Source: DATAPD01 sp036265385 (lineage in GTDB: Bacteria > Acidobacteriota > Terriglobia > Terriglobales > Acidobacteriaceae). From it: 64,000 nucleotides of DNA. Under the pieces are notes generated by a model that had not been told where the DNA came from, made no database searches, and was given only the letters and a program-made list of their open reading frames with translations. Position 1 is the stretch's first letter, and every line of letters begins with the position of its first letter. The position numbers and the translations under genes were made by a program. Location of the stretch: NCBI GenBank assembly GCA_036265385.1, contig DATAPD010000042.1, positions 248,001 to 312,000 on the forward strand, in the 5' to 3' direction. Shown here piece by piece: positions 52,210-62,018 of the stretch.

Positions 52210-54225
52210 TCACTCCTGCGTCGTATTCCTGTTGAGGATAAAAACTACGTAGCCGTTGCGATGCTGTGAGACCGAAAATCCTCCCCGGAGCAACTCGTCT
52301 TGCAAGTTAGAAGCGGCGGCTTCTGTCGTGACTACCACTCCGACGTGATACCGCTGGAGTAGGTCGAGAAATTGTCCCGGCGCCAACGGATTTGTTGCTT
52401 TCCCGGAAACTAATTCCCGCAATTGACGTCGGTCGTTAGTTTCTGCTGTGGACATTTGTGCCGCCATCTGCCGGTCATAGACGGCTCGCACGCTGACTAA
52501 TGGCGGACGTTCTCGAAACGTTGGAATCCAGCAAGCAACGGCTTCGGGCGCGAGCACTGCCGTGCCGTCCGGAGCTGCCGCGGCGGCGGTTCTTGCAAGA
52601 TCGTAAATGCCCGGGCGAACTTTTGTGAGTTGAAGCGAGAAGGAAACTTGGTTCGCTCGTCGAACTGTTGAGTAGCGCGTCAAGGCTACGAGAACGATCA
52701 GTATGGCCGCCACAGAAGCTACAAGCCCCGGGACTCGTGCACGAGCTTCCGCAAATTCCGTCAAGCCGATCAACATAATGGCTGCGAAACCTGCCAGAGG
52801 AGCCGCCCAGAGCAGTCGCCAACCTACTTCTGCAGTTGCGAGTCGTACAAAAATCCCAAATAGAAAGGGATTCAGCATTAGAGCAAAAACAATCAATGAA
52901 GCTGTGGCGAGTTGCCAGGCCACACGCGCAGAGCGCACGAGCAGCGGTGCCAGAAGAAGTCCGGGCAGGATGATGAATTGGCCGTGGCGCCCGAAGACAG
53001 CCCGGATTACGTCATTGGTAGATGGAATCACCAGGATGAGTGTAGGAAGGACATTCGAGAAGGCTCGTCGCAAAGCCAAGCCCGCGGCAATCGGGTAAAG
53101 GGCTGGCGCGAATGTGGCGAAGGTGAGCCAGAAAGCTTTCGGACGCCATGCAGTCAGGGCACAGATGCCGAGCGCCATCGGCACTATGAACAGGGAAGAA
53201 GAAGAACACCCGACGGCTGTCAGTGTGCTTAGGAAAAGGATCGTCCAAGCCCGTAGTCCTTTGAACGCAGCGAATCGCCATGCGCAGGCAAAGAGCAAGG
53301 GTATCGCTACGGTGGCGAGCACGCATTTGCCTTGAAACAGCCGAACAAAAGCAAAATTGCCGAGGGCGTAGTGACCTTCCCCAAGTAAAACCAGGAGCAG
53401 CATGACGAGGGCAGTGCCGGCGATCCAGTGGCGAGTAACGGAGCGCATGAACAAGGACCATGCAAACGGCAGCATCATGGCAAAGAAGGCGGCGACCAAC
53501 GTATGCGCCCAAACCAATGGAGCGCCACCGAAGAAACGCGCTAATGTCGCCGTAAAGAGCTCGAATGAATCCGTCGAGTAGGTTGGCATGAGAAGCCCAA
53601 GCTGGCCCGTCCCATAAAGCGGGTCATGGCGCAGGACGGGACGGTCCGGATGGGCTACGGCATCCGCAACAATGCCGACGTACAGAGAGTCATCCCAGTC
53701 ATCCCGATGGGCTACAAAGGTGATGGCGGCTGAAATCCCTGCGAGTGCGAGCAGAGTGATAAGCGCGGGACGAGTAACTGGCGGCGCAACAAAGTCCGTT
53801 GCCTGCCATCCATGGCGGAGCTCAACCAGGACAGCAATCAGGAAGAGAATTGAGAGGATCCAGAACGCAGCGTAGCCATTAGGGTAGAAGGCACGTACGC
53901 CCATTATGAGTACTGCCGCGCCCATAAATGCAGATACTCGTGCCGGGCTCGGGGCTTTTACCTCGGTTGCGGGTTGTTCAGATTCCTGATTCGCTGCGCC
54001 TTTCGCGAAGGACAAGCCACATAGGATGCCGGCTATCAAGGCAATCGGTGACAGAGAAGACAGCGTGCGAAATTTCAGGCTGAAGACGTATGCCGCATTG
54101 CAGAGGAGAGTCCAGAAGCCAAAGCACGCAATGAAGCTGTAGATGATGAAATAAAAGACTTTTGTGGCGGTGATGTAGTTTGTGATTTTTTTTGTATGGC
54201 TAAGTGTCGGAAGCGAAGACATCAT
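52210..54225 (-). CDS. Large polytopic membrane protein, unknown function
   Basis: 671 residues with roughly 12-14 transmembrane helices and a soluble C-terminal domain of about 130 residues (GIYDLARTAAAAAPDGTAVLAPEAVACWIPTF). The overall shape resembles GT-C-type glycosyltransferases or DUF6077-like proteins, but I do not see a clear catalytic Asp/Glu loop, so no activity is assigned. It ends 19 bases from the convergent kinase gene. Confidence 0.7.
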   Translation of the reverse strand: MMSSLPTLSHTKKITNYITATKVFYFIIYSFIACFGFWTLLCNAAYVFSLKFRTLSSLSPIALIAGILCGLSFAKGAANQESEQPATEVKAPSPARVSAFMGAAVLIMGVRAFYPNGYAAFWILSILFLIAVLVELRHGWQATDFVAPPVTRPALITLLALAGISAAITFVAHRDDWDDSLYVGIVADAVAHPDRPVLRHDPLYGTGQLGLLMPTYSTDSFELFTATLARFFGGAPLVWAHTLVAAFFAMMLPFAWSLFMRSVTRHWIAGTALVMLLLVLLGEGHYALGNFAFVRLFQGKCVLATVAIPLLFACAWRFAAFKGLRAWTILFLSTLTAVGCSSSSLFIVPMALGICALTAWRPKAFWLTFATFAPALYPIAAGLALRRAFSNVLPTLILVIPSTNDVIRAVFGRHGQFIILPGLLLAPLLVRSARVAWQLATASLIVFALMLNPFLFGIFVRLATAEVGWRLLWAAPLAGFAAIMLIGLTEFAEARARVPGLVASVAAILIVLVALTRYSTVRRANQVSFSLQLTKVRPGIYDLARTAAAAAPDGTAVLAPEAVACWIPTFRERPPLVSVRAVYDRQMAAQMSTAETNDRRQLRELVSGKATNPLAPGQFLDLLQRYHVGVVVTTEAAASNLQDELLRGGFSVSQHRNGYVVFILNRNTTQE

Positions 54226-54800
54226 TCGAGAATCAGCGTAGCTTCGAGAGCGTCAAGGCTCGATATTGTTGGAGTTTCTTTCGCGTGGGTGCACGCAGGA
54301 TTAAATAGAAATCTATCACGTGCCGGAATTGTCGGTGCGGTTTGTTGAAGAGGGGAGCCGGGCGACGCTCAAGGCCGGATCGCCCGCCCCCAGAAGCCCT
54401 TGTCAGCCCGGCGGATGGTGTGGGGTGCGGGCAACAAGGGAAGCTGGATTATGCCATGAACTAAAGCGATTTAGTAGATGGAAACGGACGTTTTAACGGA
54501 GAATTCAGGGAGGCTGGTCGTTGGTCGTCGGCCGTTGGCTATCGAACTGAAAACCGACGAGAACTGAGGCGTGCGCGCGAGATCCCTCGACTCGCTGGAG
54601 AAAGCGCGAGTCTTCGGGATGACGCCAGAAAAGATGAGGTTGATTTCTTGAGAGGCCGAACCGCGAGGTGCACAGGTCGTTCGCTGCGCTCACGATGACA
54701 GAGAGAAAAGCAATTGCAGATTCCTCGCATATCCTCGCCTACGGCTTCGGCCGGCTCGGAATGAAGATCGCCGTCGGTTGCCTGCCGTCGGCACACCGAC
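54226..54800. repeat. Intergenic region with repeat copies
   Basis: No gene is supported in 575 bases. 54512-54542 is a TTGGTCGTCGG/CCGTTGG word array. 54571-54625 has GCGCGCGAGATCCCTCG and CTTCGGGATGACG, and 54677-54700 has GTTCGCTGCGCTCACGATGACA, both families also present at 28868-28936 and 40972-41003. The stretch 54240-54500 holds nothing I recognise. Confidence 0.5.
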
Positions 54801-56429
54801 TTATGCGTGGACGGTCTGGTACTCCTCGTAAGCGCCTTTGAAGTCGGTGATGCGGTGGTCTGATTCGAAATGCCAGATGCGGGTAGCGACTTCATCGATG
54901 AGGTCGTGGTCGTGGGTGACAAGGAGCACTGTGCCGTGATAGCGCTGGAGCGCGATGTTAAGCGCGTTGATCGACTCGAGATCGAGGTGGTTGGTGGGTT
55001 CGTCGAACACGAGCACATTCGGCTTCTGAAGCATGAGCTTGCAGAAGAGGATGCGGGCCGCTTCGCCCCCGGAGAGGACGTCAGTCTTCTTATTCCCTTC
55101 ATCACGAGCAAAAAGCATCTGGCCGAGCAGGCCGCGGATTTCTTCGTTCGAAGCGCCGGGATCCCACTGGTGAAGCCACTCGAAGATGGTCATGCCGGGC
55201 TGGATGAGGGACTTGTGGTCTTGCGCGAAATAGCCGACGGCGGCCTCGTGTCCCCAGATGACCTTGCCGGAATCGAGGAACGAACCAGAGTATCCGCTGG
55301 TAGAGCGAAGTTCGGATTCAGGGGTGGTCGGTGAGTTGGCGAGAAGCGCGTTGACCAGAGTGGTTTTTCCTACGCCGTTGCGGCCCATCAGGGCGATTTT
55401 TTCGCCGCGCAGAACGCTGGCGGTGAAATTTCGGACGACTTCTTTTTCATCGTAGGCTTTAACGATGCCTTCGATTTCCAGAATGTGCTTCCCGGATGGC
55501 CTCTTCTGATCGAACTTGATGTATGGGCGTTGAATGTTCGACTTGGCGAGTTCGGTTACCTGGAGACGCTCGACTTCCTTGCGGCGCGATTGAACCTGGC
55601 TAGAGCGAGTTCCGGCGGCGAAACGAGCGATGAATTCGTTGAGCTGGGAGATTTTCTTTTCCCGCTGGGCGTTCTGGGCTTCAATCTGAGTGCGGACCTG
55701 CGTTTTCATGACGACCATGTCGTCATAGGTTCCGGTGTAAGTGATGATGGTTTCGTAGTCGATGTCGGCGATATGCGTGCAAATGCTATTCAGGAAATGG
55801 CGATCGTGAGAGATGACGATCAGGACGCCGTCGTAGTTATTGAGGAAGTTCTGAAGCCAATGAATGGAGTCAAGGTCGAGATGGTTCGTGGGCTCGTCGA
55901 GAAGGAGAGCCTGAGGATGACCGAAGAGGGCCTGGGCAAGAAGCACGCGGACTTTTTGACCGCCCTGGAGCTCGCCCATCTTGCGCTCGTGAAGTTCTGC
56001 GGGGATGTCGAGGCCATCGAGAAGGATGGCGGCATCACTTTCCGCGGAGTAACCGTCCTCTTCACCGACGATGCCTTCGAGTTCGCCGAGCCGCATACCG
56101 TCCGCGTCTGACATTTCGGGCTTCTCGTAAATTCGATCGCGTTCTTCGAGCGCTGTCCACAGACGCTTGTTGCCCATGATGACCGTATCGATTACACGGT
56201 GGGCATCGAAAGCGAATTGGTCCTGACTCAAGACACCAAGCTTTCGCGGGCGGACGACAGTTCCTTTCTGCGGATCGAGTTCTGCCGTAAGGAGCTTCAT
56301 AAACGTAGACTTGCCAGACCCGTTGGGTCCGGTAAGACCATAGCGCTTCGAGGGCGAAAACGCGGTAGAGACCTCTTCAAACAGAACTTTGGCGCCGTAG
56401 CGCATGGAAACATTGCTGACTGAAATCAT
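54801..56429 (-). CDS. ABC-F family ATPase, YbiT/EttA-like
   Basis: 542 residues with two ABC domains and no membrane segments. Domain 1 has GPNGSGKSTFMKLL, LQGGQKVRVLLAQAL and LLLDEPTNHLD. Domain 2 has GRNGVGKTTLVNALL, LSGGEAARILFCKLML and VFDEPTNHLD. The linker (QREKKISQLNEFIARFAAGTR) is the P-site tRNA-interaction motif of ABC-F proteins. These bind the ribosomal E site and relieve stalling or gate translation. It is closest in style to YbiT. It is divergent from msrA. Confidence 0.92.
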   Translation of the reverse strand: MISVSNVSMRYGAKVLFEEVSTAFSPSKRYGLTGPNGSGKSTFMKLLTAELDPQKGTVVRPRKLGVLSQDQFAFDAHRVIDTVIMGNKRLWTALEERDRIYEKPEMSDADGMRLGELEGIVGEEDGYSAESDAAILLDGLDIPAELHERKMGELQGGQKVRVLLAQALFGHPQALLLDEPTNHLDLDSIHWLQNFLNNYDGVLIVISHDRHFLNSICTHIADIDYETIITYTGTYDDMVVMKTQVRTQIEAQNAQREKKISQLNEFIARFAAGTRSSQVQSRRKEVERLQVTELAKSNIQRPYIKFDQKRPSGKHILEIEGIVKAYDEKEVVRNFTASVLRGEKIALMGRNGVGKTTLVNALLANSPTTPESELRSTSGYSGSFLDSGKVIWGHEAAVGYFAQDHKSLIQPGMTIFEWLHQWDPGASNEEIRGLLGQMLFARDEGNKKTDVLSGGEAARILFCKLMLQKPNVLVFDEPTNHLDLESINALNIALQRYHGTVLLVTHDHDLIDEVATRIWHFESDHRITDFKGAYEEYQTVHA

Positions 56430-56572
56430 TTTTTCTTAGGAAACTGCGGAAAATTACCCAAAAGGAGGGGACGCAGCTGCTGTATTTAGGATACCATGCC
56501 GTGCTAACGGAGACGCTTGATTCCGGTAATTCGAAGCGTGGAACGAAGCCGATGTTGAGGCATCTAATACCC

Positions 56573-57112
56573 ATGACGCAAGAACAAACGGCAATATTCG
56601 GAGGCGGCTGTTTCTGGTGTATCGAGGCAGTGTTCAATCGGCTGGACGGCGTAAAGATTGCAGAGTCCGGCTACATGGGTGGCCACGTAGATAACCCGAC
56701 TTATCGGCAGGTGTGCGGTGGAGACACGGGTCACGTCGAAGTGGTGCGCGTGGCTTTCGATCCGGAAAAAGTCTCGTACGAAGATCTGCTGGACGTGTTT
56801 TTCACCGTTCATGATCCGACGACTTTGAATCGCCAGGGAAACGATGCTGGCGAACAGTACCGGTCGGTCATCTTTTACACGTCTGAGGAGCAACGTCAGC
56901 AGGCAGAAGCGAAGATTGCGCAATTGACGGCGAGCAAGGCCTTCCCGGAGCCGATCGTAACGGCAGTGGAACCGGCATCTGCGTTCTACTTAGCCGAGGA
57001 TTATCACCAGCTTTATTACGACAACAACCGCACGCAGCCCTATTGCCAATTCGTGATTTCGCCCAAGATTGCGAAATTCGAGAAGAAGTTTGGGCAGAGG
57101 ATGAGGGCGTGA
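56573..57112 (+). CDS. msrA: Peptide methionine sulfoxide reductase MsrA
   Basis: 179 residues from ATG 56573. The catalytic motif GGGCFWCIEAVF is near the N-terminus, followed by GYMGGHVDNPTYRQVCGGDTGHVEVVRV, DPTTLNRQGNDAGEQYRSVIFY and AEDYHQLYY. It reduces the S-form of methionine sulfoxide. Other in-frame ATGs at 56501 and 56552 exist; 56573 gives the usual short lead to the active site. Confidence 0.93.
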   Translation: MTQEQTAIFGGGCFWCIEAVFNRLDGVKIAESGYMGGHVDNPTYRQVCGGDTGHVEVVRVAFDPEKVSYEDLLDVFFTVHDPTTLNRQGNDAGEQYRSVIFYTSEEQRQQAEAKIAQLTASKAFPEPIVTAVEPASAFYLAEDYHQLYYDNNRTQPYCQFVISPKIAKFEKKFGQRMRA

Positions 57113-57487
57113 AAGTTATTGTCGGCGAAACGTCAATCGAAAAGCAAAGCAGCTAGTCGTTAGCAGTTAGCACTTAGCGAGTGGCAAAATCTCAACTGCA
57201 AACCCCAAATGCAATAACCGCAAAGTACGCAAAGCAGGCGCAAAGGGCACGAAGCCTATCAGCCGGTTAGTCATTGGTCGTTGGCGCTGAGTGAAATCTC
57301 ACCTGCATCTCAGTTAGTCATTAGGCCTTAGTCCTTAGCAAAAACCCCATCACCGTCTCCTGTGATTAGTTCCCCCTTTAGTAACCGTGTCTAGTTTCGG
57401 CTGGTTTGCTACGATCAGCTGCTCTCGAAAAATCACAAGCAAGCAAGGCAATCGGAGATAGATCCGGCTGTAAGGGGCGAGGTCTGG
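57113..57487. repeat. Intergenic word repeats
   Basis: No gene is supported in 375 bases. 57153-57185 is an array of TAGTCGTTAGCAGTTAGCACTTAGC-like words, and 57215-57245 repeats CGCAAAG/GCGCAAAGG. 57265-57345 carries GTTAGTCATTGGTCGTTGG and TTAGTCATTAGGCCTTAG variants. Confidence 0.55.
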
Positions 57488-59695
57488 ATGAGACACGATA
57501 GTTGGTTATGTTCCGAGGCAAAGTTCTCAGTTTGTAAATTCTTCGCGGCGATCTTTGTGGTTTCGCTGCTGTCCTCTGCTGGGTGGGCCCAGACTCGGAA
57601 AGACGAAGCTGGTGCGATCGTCTCCAACGAATTAAATAAATATCCGGGACTTCTCGAAGAATTCGGGCGGCTGGTCGAGCGGATTCAGCGGGAAGCGCAG
57701 CTGCCGGAACCGCGCAACCACAGCGAACTCCTGGAAAAGTTACCGGCTTCAACCATCGTGTATGCGGCCTTTCCAAATTATGGCGAAGCTTCCCGGCAGT
57801 CGCTTGCGATTTTCCGAGATGAGCTGACGAAGAGCGCAGTGTTAAGAAACTGGTGGCACAGCGCAACGGTAGCCAAAGATGGTCCACAGCTTGAGAGTTA
57901 CTTAGAAAAGTTTTCGCAGATATCGGAATACCTCGGCGATGAAATCGTTCTAAGCGGAATTCGCAGGGACGAGAAGGATCCGTTTCCAATCCTGATGGCA
58001 CGGGTGCGGAAACCGGGACTCAAAGAACTGTTGCTGAGGATGGCCACGGACCTCGCGTTCGATTCCAAAACACCGTTCCGAGTGCTGGATGTGAATGGCC
58101 TCGCAATCGCGAAGGACACCCTCCCAGCGGCAAAATTCGTTGTGCTGGTCAGTCCAGAGCTACTTATTGTGGGGCCGGACGTCGCTACGCTGCGCGCCTT
58201 TCACGCGCAACTTCGAGACTCGGGTCCGAAGCTGGCAGCGACTGCTTTTGGAGAGCGGATGTCGCAGCCCTATGTGACAGGAGCGACGATCCTCGGAGGT
58301 GTCGATTTGCAAAGTATCCTCAGCAAAATCGCGCAACCGGGCGCGCCGACTCAGCTCATTCTGGAAAGAACAGGTTTCGATGCTGCGAAGTTTTTGATTT
58401 GGGAACAGAAGAGGCTCGCGGGAGTATCTGGTGGGCAGATGGAGTTGAGTTTCACTGGCCCTCGGCGCGGAGTCGCATCATGGCTGGCTAGACCAGGGAA
58501 GATGGGCAGCCTCGATTTCGTGTCGCCCCACGCAGTGATGGCAGGAAGCGTTTTGCTGAAGGATCCTTCAGAAATCTACGAAGACGTGAAGGGCTTTGCC
58601 ACTGCTTCGAATCCCAATGCCTGGGCAACGGTGGAGATGATGGAAGCAGGGTTGAGGATCAATCTCAAGAACGACATCTTTCGTTCGCTGAGCGGCGAAG
58701 TGGCTTTCGAACTCGACGATCCGTTACAACCGGAGCCTTCCTGGAAAGCTTTCGTGGGAGTGAAAGACCCGCAACGTTTGCAGGCTGCATTCGGTGCATT
58801 GCTTGCGAATGCGCAATTACCCGAGCAGCGCAGCGAGGATAGCGGACTGGTGTATCACACACTTCAGATTCCGTCGGCCAAAAAGACATCGCAGATCACT
58901 TATACGATCAGCGAAGGCTACCTGATCCTGGCTCCCAATCGCGAGGCGGTTCACGAAGCAGTGATGATTCATAAATCCAGCGATTCGTTAGGACGATCAC
59001 GAGCATTCGTTGATGCGTTGGCGGTGGATGGCCACAATGATGCATCGGGGATCTTGTATCAAGATGCGGCCACGATGATGGCGCGTAACATGCAGCGCCT
59101 TTTCCCCAATATGGCTCAAGCATTTCAAGATGCAAGCGCAAAGGCCCAGCCGGCAATCTCAGCGGCGTACGGGGAGGAAAGCGCGATCCGAACCATCAGC
59201 CGAACTAAAGGCATGGATGCTGGAGCAGTTCTGGTGGTGGCGGCCATCGCAATTCCGAATTTGCTGCGAGCACGGATTGCGGCGAATGAAGCGTCGGCAG
59301 CCTCGACCATCCGAACAGCAAACACGGCACAGATGTCTTACGCGGCGAGTTATCCGAGTAGAGGATTTGCTCGCAATTTGGCGCGGCTTGGGCCGGATCC
59401 CAGCGACGTTCATCGATACTCACCGGAACACGCGGGCCTGGTAGATGTTGCGCTCGGCGGTCCAACCTGCACCGGCATCAATTGGTGCGAAAAATCAGGG
59501 TATCAATTCAGGATGACCGCCGTTTGCACAGCAACCAAATGCGACGAGTACGTCGTGGTTGGAATTCCCCTCAGTAGCAACGCAGGGGCAAGAAACTTTT
59601 GTTCCACCTCTGATGGTGTGGTTCGTTTTAAGGTAGAGCCGCTTCCCACGAAATCCGTAAGCGCATCGGAGTGTGGCAAGTGGCAACCGCTTTAA
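57488..59695 (+). CDS. DUF3352-like protein with C-terminal pilin-like domain
   Basis: 735 residues. Signal peptide about 10-36 (ending GWAQT). Residues 40-580 are beta-rich and look like DUF3352-type periplasmic repeats (FPILMARVRKPGLKELLLRMA). Residues about 585-735 match acidobacterial type IV pilins: AIAIPNLLRARIAANEASAAS, TIRTANTAQMSYAASYPSRGF and a C-terminal Cys-rich loop (CTGINWCEKSGYQF). The prepilin cleavage motif GF(S/T)LIELL is absent (GMDAGAVLVVA instead), so it is not processed like a normal pilin. It overlaps lpxK by 4 bases. Confidence 0.75.
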   Translation: MRHDSWLCSEAKFSVCKFFAAIFVVSLLSSAGWAQTRKDEAGAIVSNELNKYPGLLEEFGRLVERIQREAQLPEPRNHSELLEKLPASTIVYAAFPNYGEASRQSLAIFRDELTKSAVLRNWWHSATVAKDGPQLESYLEKFSQISEYLGDEIVLSGIRRDEKDPFPILMARVRKPGLKELLLRMATDLAFDSKTPFRVLDVNGLAIAKDTLPAAKFVVLVSPELLIVGPDVATLRAFHAQLRDSGPKLAATAFGERMSQPYVTGATILGGVDLQSILSKIAQPGAPTQLILERTGFDAAKFLIWEQKRLAGVSGGQMELSFTGPRRGVASWLARPGKMGSLDFVSPHAVMAGSVLLKDPSEIYEDVKGFATASNPNAWATVEMMEAGLRINLKNDIFRSLSGEVAFELDDPLQPEPSWKAFVGVKDPQRLQAAFGALLANAQLPEQRSEDSGLVYHTLQIPSAKKTSQITYTISEGYLILAPNREAVHEAVMIHKSSDSLGRSRAFVDALAVDGHNDASGILYQDAATMMARNMQRLFPNMAQAFQDASAKAQPAISAAYGEESAIRTISRTKGMDAGAVLVVAAIAIPNLLRARIAANEASAASTIRTANTAQMSYAASYPSRGFARNLARLGPDPSDVHRYSPEHAGLVDVALGGPTCTGINWCEKSGYQFRMTAVCTATKCDEYVVVGIPLSSNAGARNFCSTSDGVVRFKVEPLPTKSVSASECGKWQPL

Positions 59696-60630
59696 ACCGA
59701 CAGACCGTCGATTTGCTGGAAGAGTGACCTGAGAGCTTGATCCGGATCGTTTAACTCCATCACTACCTGTGCCACGGAGAGTGGCTCGAGAGAACGTGCG
59801 AGATCTCCGAGGTTGATGGCGTCTTTTTCTGTGGTGATAAATCCGCCAGCCGAATTCTTCTGTTTCAATTCCAGTAGCTTCCGAATGTCTTCTTCCGAAT
59901 AGGAATGGTGGTCGTCGAAAAAGAACTTCATGGCTGGACGAATTCCGGCAGCGTTGAGGTCATCGATAAAACGCTGCGGACGCGCGATTCCGCAGAAAGC
60001 AATCGGGCGAAGCGGTGATGAGGTAATCTGGACGGTGCGGCGGACTTGCCAGATGTTTTTGTTCGAGGGGAGAGGCATTTTCGCTGGACTCTCGTTTGTG
60101 AGGACGATTGCGTTCGCACGAGAAAGCGCTGTCCACGGTTCACGCAGACGGCCGACGGGAAGAAGCTTATCGGTGGCGTCCACAGATGAGACTAAGACGA
60201 TGTCGAAGTCGCGATGTAGTGCGCGATGTTGGAAACCATCGTCCAATAGATGAAGGCGAAGGCCCCAGTGTTTTTCGGAATAGCGGCCAGCTGCGAATCG
60301 GCTTTCCCCGACAATGACGGGGACGCCGAGACGTCGAGCAATAAGAATGGGCTCATCCCCGTAATCCTGTGCGGAGCCGGAGGGATCCACTTCGCGAACT
60401 CCAGAGGTCTGGCGACCGTATCCGCGGGAAAGAACATCGAACGCGATGCCTCGCGATTTGAGCAGCTCTCCCAGCAGGATGACGAAGGGAGTCTTTCCGG
60501 ATCCACCAGCCGAGATGTTTCCAACGCTCACGACGGGGCCCTTGAGGCGTTGCGGCTTGAGAAGTCCACGGTCAAAAAGAGTGTTGCGCGCGCCTGCGAC
60601 GGCCCCGTAAAGGACAGAAAAGGGATTCAT
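59692..60630 (-). CDS. lpxK: Tetraacyldisaccharide 4'-kinase
   Basis: 312 residues with the P-loop GNISAGGSGKTPFVILL, DVLSRGYGRQTSGVREVDP, GDEPILIARRLGVPVIVG and LLDDGFQHRALHRDFDIVL. It phosphorylates the 4' position of the lipid A disaccharide at the inner membrane. Its start overlaps the waaA stop by 4 bases (ATGA), so the two are translationally coupled. Confidence 0.94.
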   Translation of the reverse strand: MNPFSVLYGAVAGARNTLFDRGLLKPQRLKGPVVSVGNISAGGSGKTPFVILLGELLKSRGIAFDVLSRGYGRQTSGVREVDPSGSAQDYGDEPILIARRLGVPVIVGESRFAAGRYSEKHWGLRLHLLDDGFQHRALHRDFDIVLVSSVDATDKLLPVGRLREPWTALSRANAIVLTNESPAKMPLPSNKNIWQVRRTVQITSSPLRPIAFCGIARPQRFIDDLNAAGIRPAMKFFFDDHHSYSEEDIRKLLELKQKNSAGGFITTEKDAINLGDLARSLEPLSVAQVVMELNDPDQALRSLFQQIDGLSV

Positions 60631-61940
60631 CGCTTGACTGCCTCTGCGAGCGCCGGTTGGGGGTGATGAGTTTCCAGCAATTGCAGGAGTGCGGCTACGG
60701 TCCGTTCGGTGGCGCCGCTTTGGGAGGCGAGGGCTTGGGTGCCGCGGCGTCCCATGGCGATGCGTTCGTTCTTATCGGATATCAGTTCCATGAAAACGAG
60801 AGGGACTTCCGCAGGGCCGACCACGCGCACGGCATTGTGTTGCTGGAAGAGGCTGACGATATCCCGAAAATTTTCGTAGTGGTTGCCGCTAAGAACGGGA
60901 ACACCGTACCAGGCAGGCTCGATGATGTTGTGTCCGCCGCGCTGCACGAGGCTGCCCCCCACAAATGCGACATCACCAACCTGGTAGAGAGAGGCGAGTT
61001 CTCCAATGCTATCGAGAAGCAGTACGCCTCCGACGATTGGCTCACCGCTCCACAATGAGCGCTTCCAATAGCGCATACCGACGCTCTCGAGCAATTGCAC
61101 GACGTCTGGAAAACGTTCCGGATGGCGGGGAGCAAGGATCATCACCGCTTTCGGATGACTGGCAAGAATGTTGCGAAATGCGGAGAGCAGAAGAGCTTCT
61201 TCCGTTTCGAGCGTGCTGCCACAAACCAGGATGGGACCGGCCCCGGACTCAGCGAAGTTGCGGCGCAAACTTTCGACGACTGGCAGAGCAGGCGGAGGAG
61301 CAACATCAAACTTGAGATTGCCGCTGACCTGGGCTCGAGTCGGGTCAGCGCCGATTTCGATCAGACGACGCTTGTCCTCTTCCGTTTGCGCGAGGAACAA
61401 ATCTATGTTGCTGAGAATGCGAGAGAGGAGGGCATGGAAGCGGCGGTACCCGGGAAGCGAACGGTCAGAGATGCGCGCGTTCACAACGGCAATAGAAGCG
61501 CCACTCCGTTTGGCAAGCCGGAGGAAGTTCGGCCAGAATTCTGTTTCCGCAAGAACCACGAGGTCCGGACGAAGCGCGTCAAGATATGGGCGGATGGCAA
61601 AGGCAAAATCGAGCGGGAAATAGAAAACGTTTTCGGCGCCAAAACGCGAACGAGCGAGCTTTTGACCGGTGGCGGTTGCTGTCGAGACAAGGATTGGATA
61701 GCCGGGGCGTTGCTGGCGAAGTTGCTCCACCACTCCGCTGATTGCCAAGACTTCTCCAACCGAAACGGCATGAATCCAGATAGTGGGCTGTTTTGAGGTC
61801 TTGCGCAGGGATTCCGGAAGGGAGCCGAATCGCTGGAGAAGACCTTCGCGGTACTTGCCGTGGCGGAGCATCTGGATGATCCAGTACGGCAAAGTGAGGA
61901 TCAGGAGCACCGCGAGCAGCGCGCTGTAGATTACGTACAT
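60627..61940 (-). CDS. waaA: Kdo transferase (3-deoxy-D-manno-octulosonic acid transferase)
   Basis: 437 residues. N-terminal membrane anchor (about 1-22), the GT-B glycosyltransferase fold with IWIHAVSVGEVLAISGVVEQL, AETEFWPNFLRLAKRSGASIAVVNARIS, LVCGSTLETEEALLLSAF and AFVGGSLVQRGGHNIIEPAWYGVPVL. It adds Kdo to lipid IVA, the step after LpxK. A Gram-negative envelope is therefore expected. Confidence 0.93.
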   Translation of the reverse strand: MYVIYSALLAVLLILTLPYWIIQMLRHGKYREGLLQRFGSLPESLRKTSKQPTIWIHAVSVGEVLAISGVVEQLRQQRPGYPILVSTATATGQKLARSRFGAENVFYFPLDFAFAIRPYLDALRPDLVVLAETEFWPNFLRLAKRSGASIAVVNARISDRSLPGYRRFHALLSRILSNIDLFLAQTEEDKRRLIEIGADPTRAQVSGNLKFDVAPPPALPVVESLRRNFAESGAGPILVCGSTLETEEALLLSAFRNILASHPKAVMILAPRHPERFPDVVQLLESVGMRYWKRSLWSGEPIVGGVLLLDSIGELASLYQVGDVAFVGGSLVQRGGHNIIEPAWYGVPVLSGNHYENFRDIVSLFQQHNAVRVVGPAEVPLVFMELISDKNERIAMGRRGTQALASQSGATERTVAALLQLLETHHPQPALAEAVKR

Positions 61941-62018
61941 GGGGGAAGGGGTATTCTAAATGCGATGTGGTCCAGGGCAGACACCAAATCAGGGCTAGGA
62001 TTGCATCCTAATGGACAG

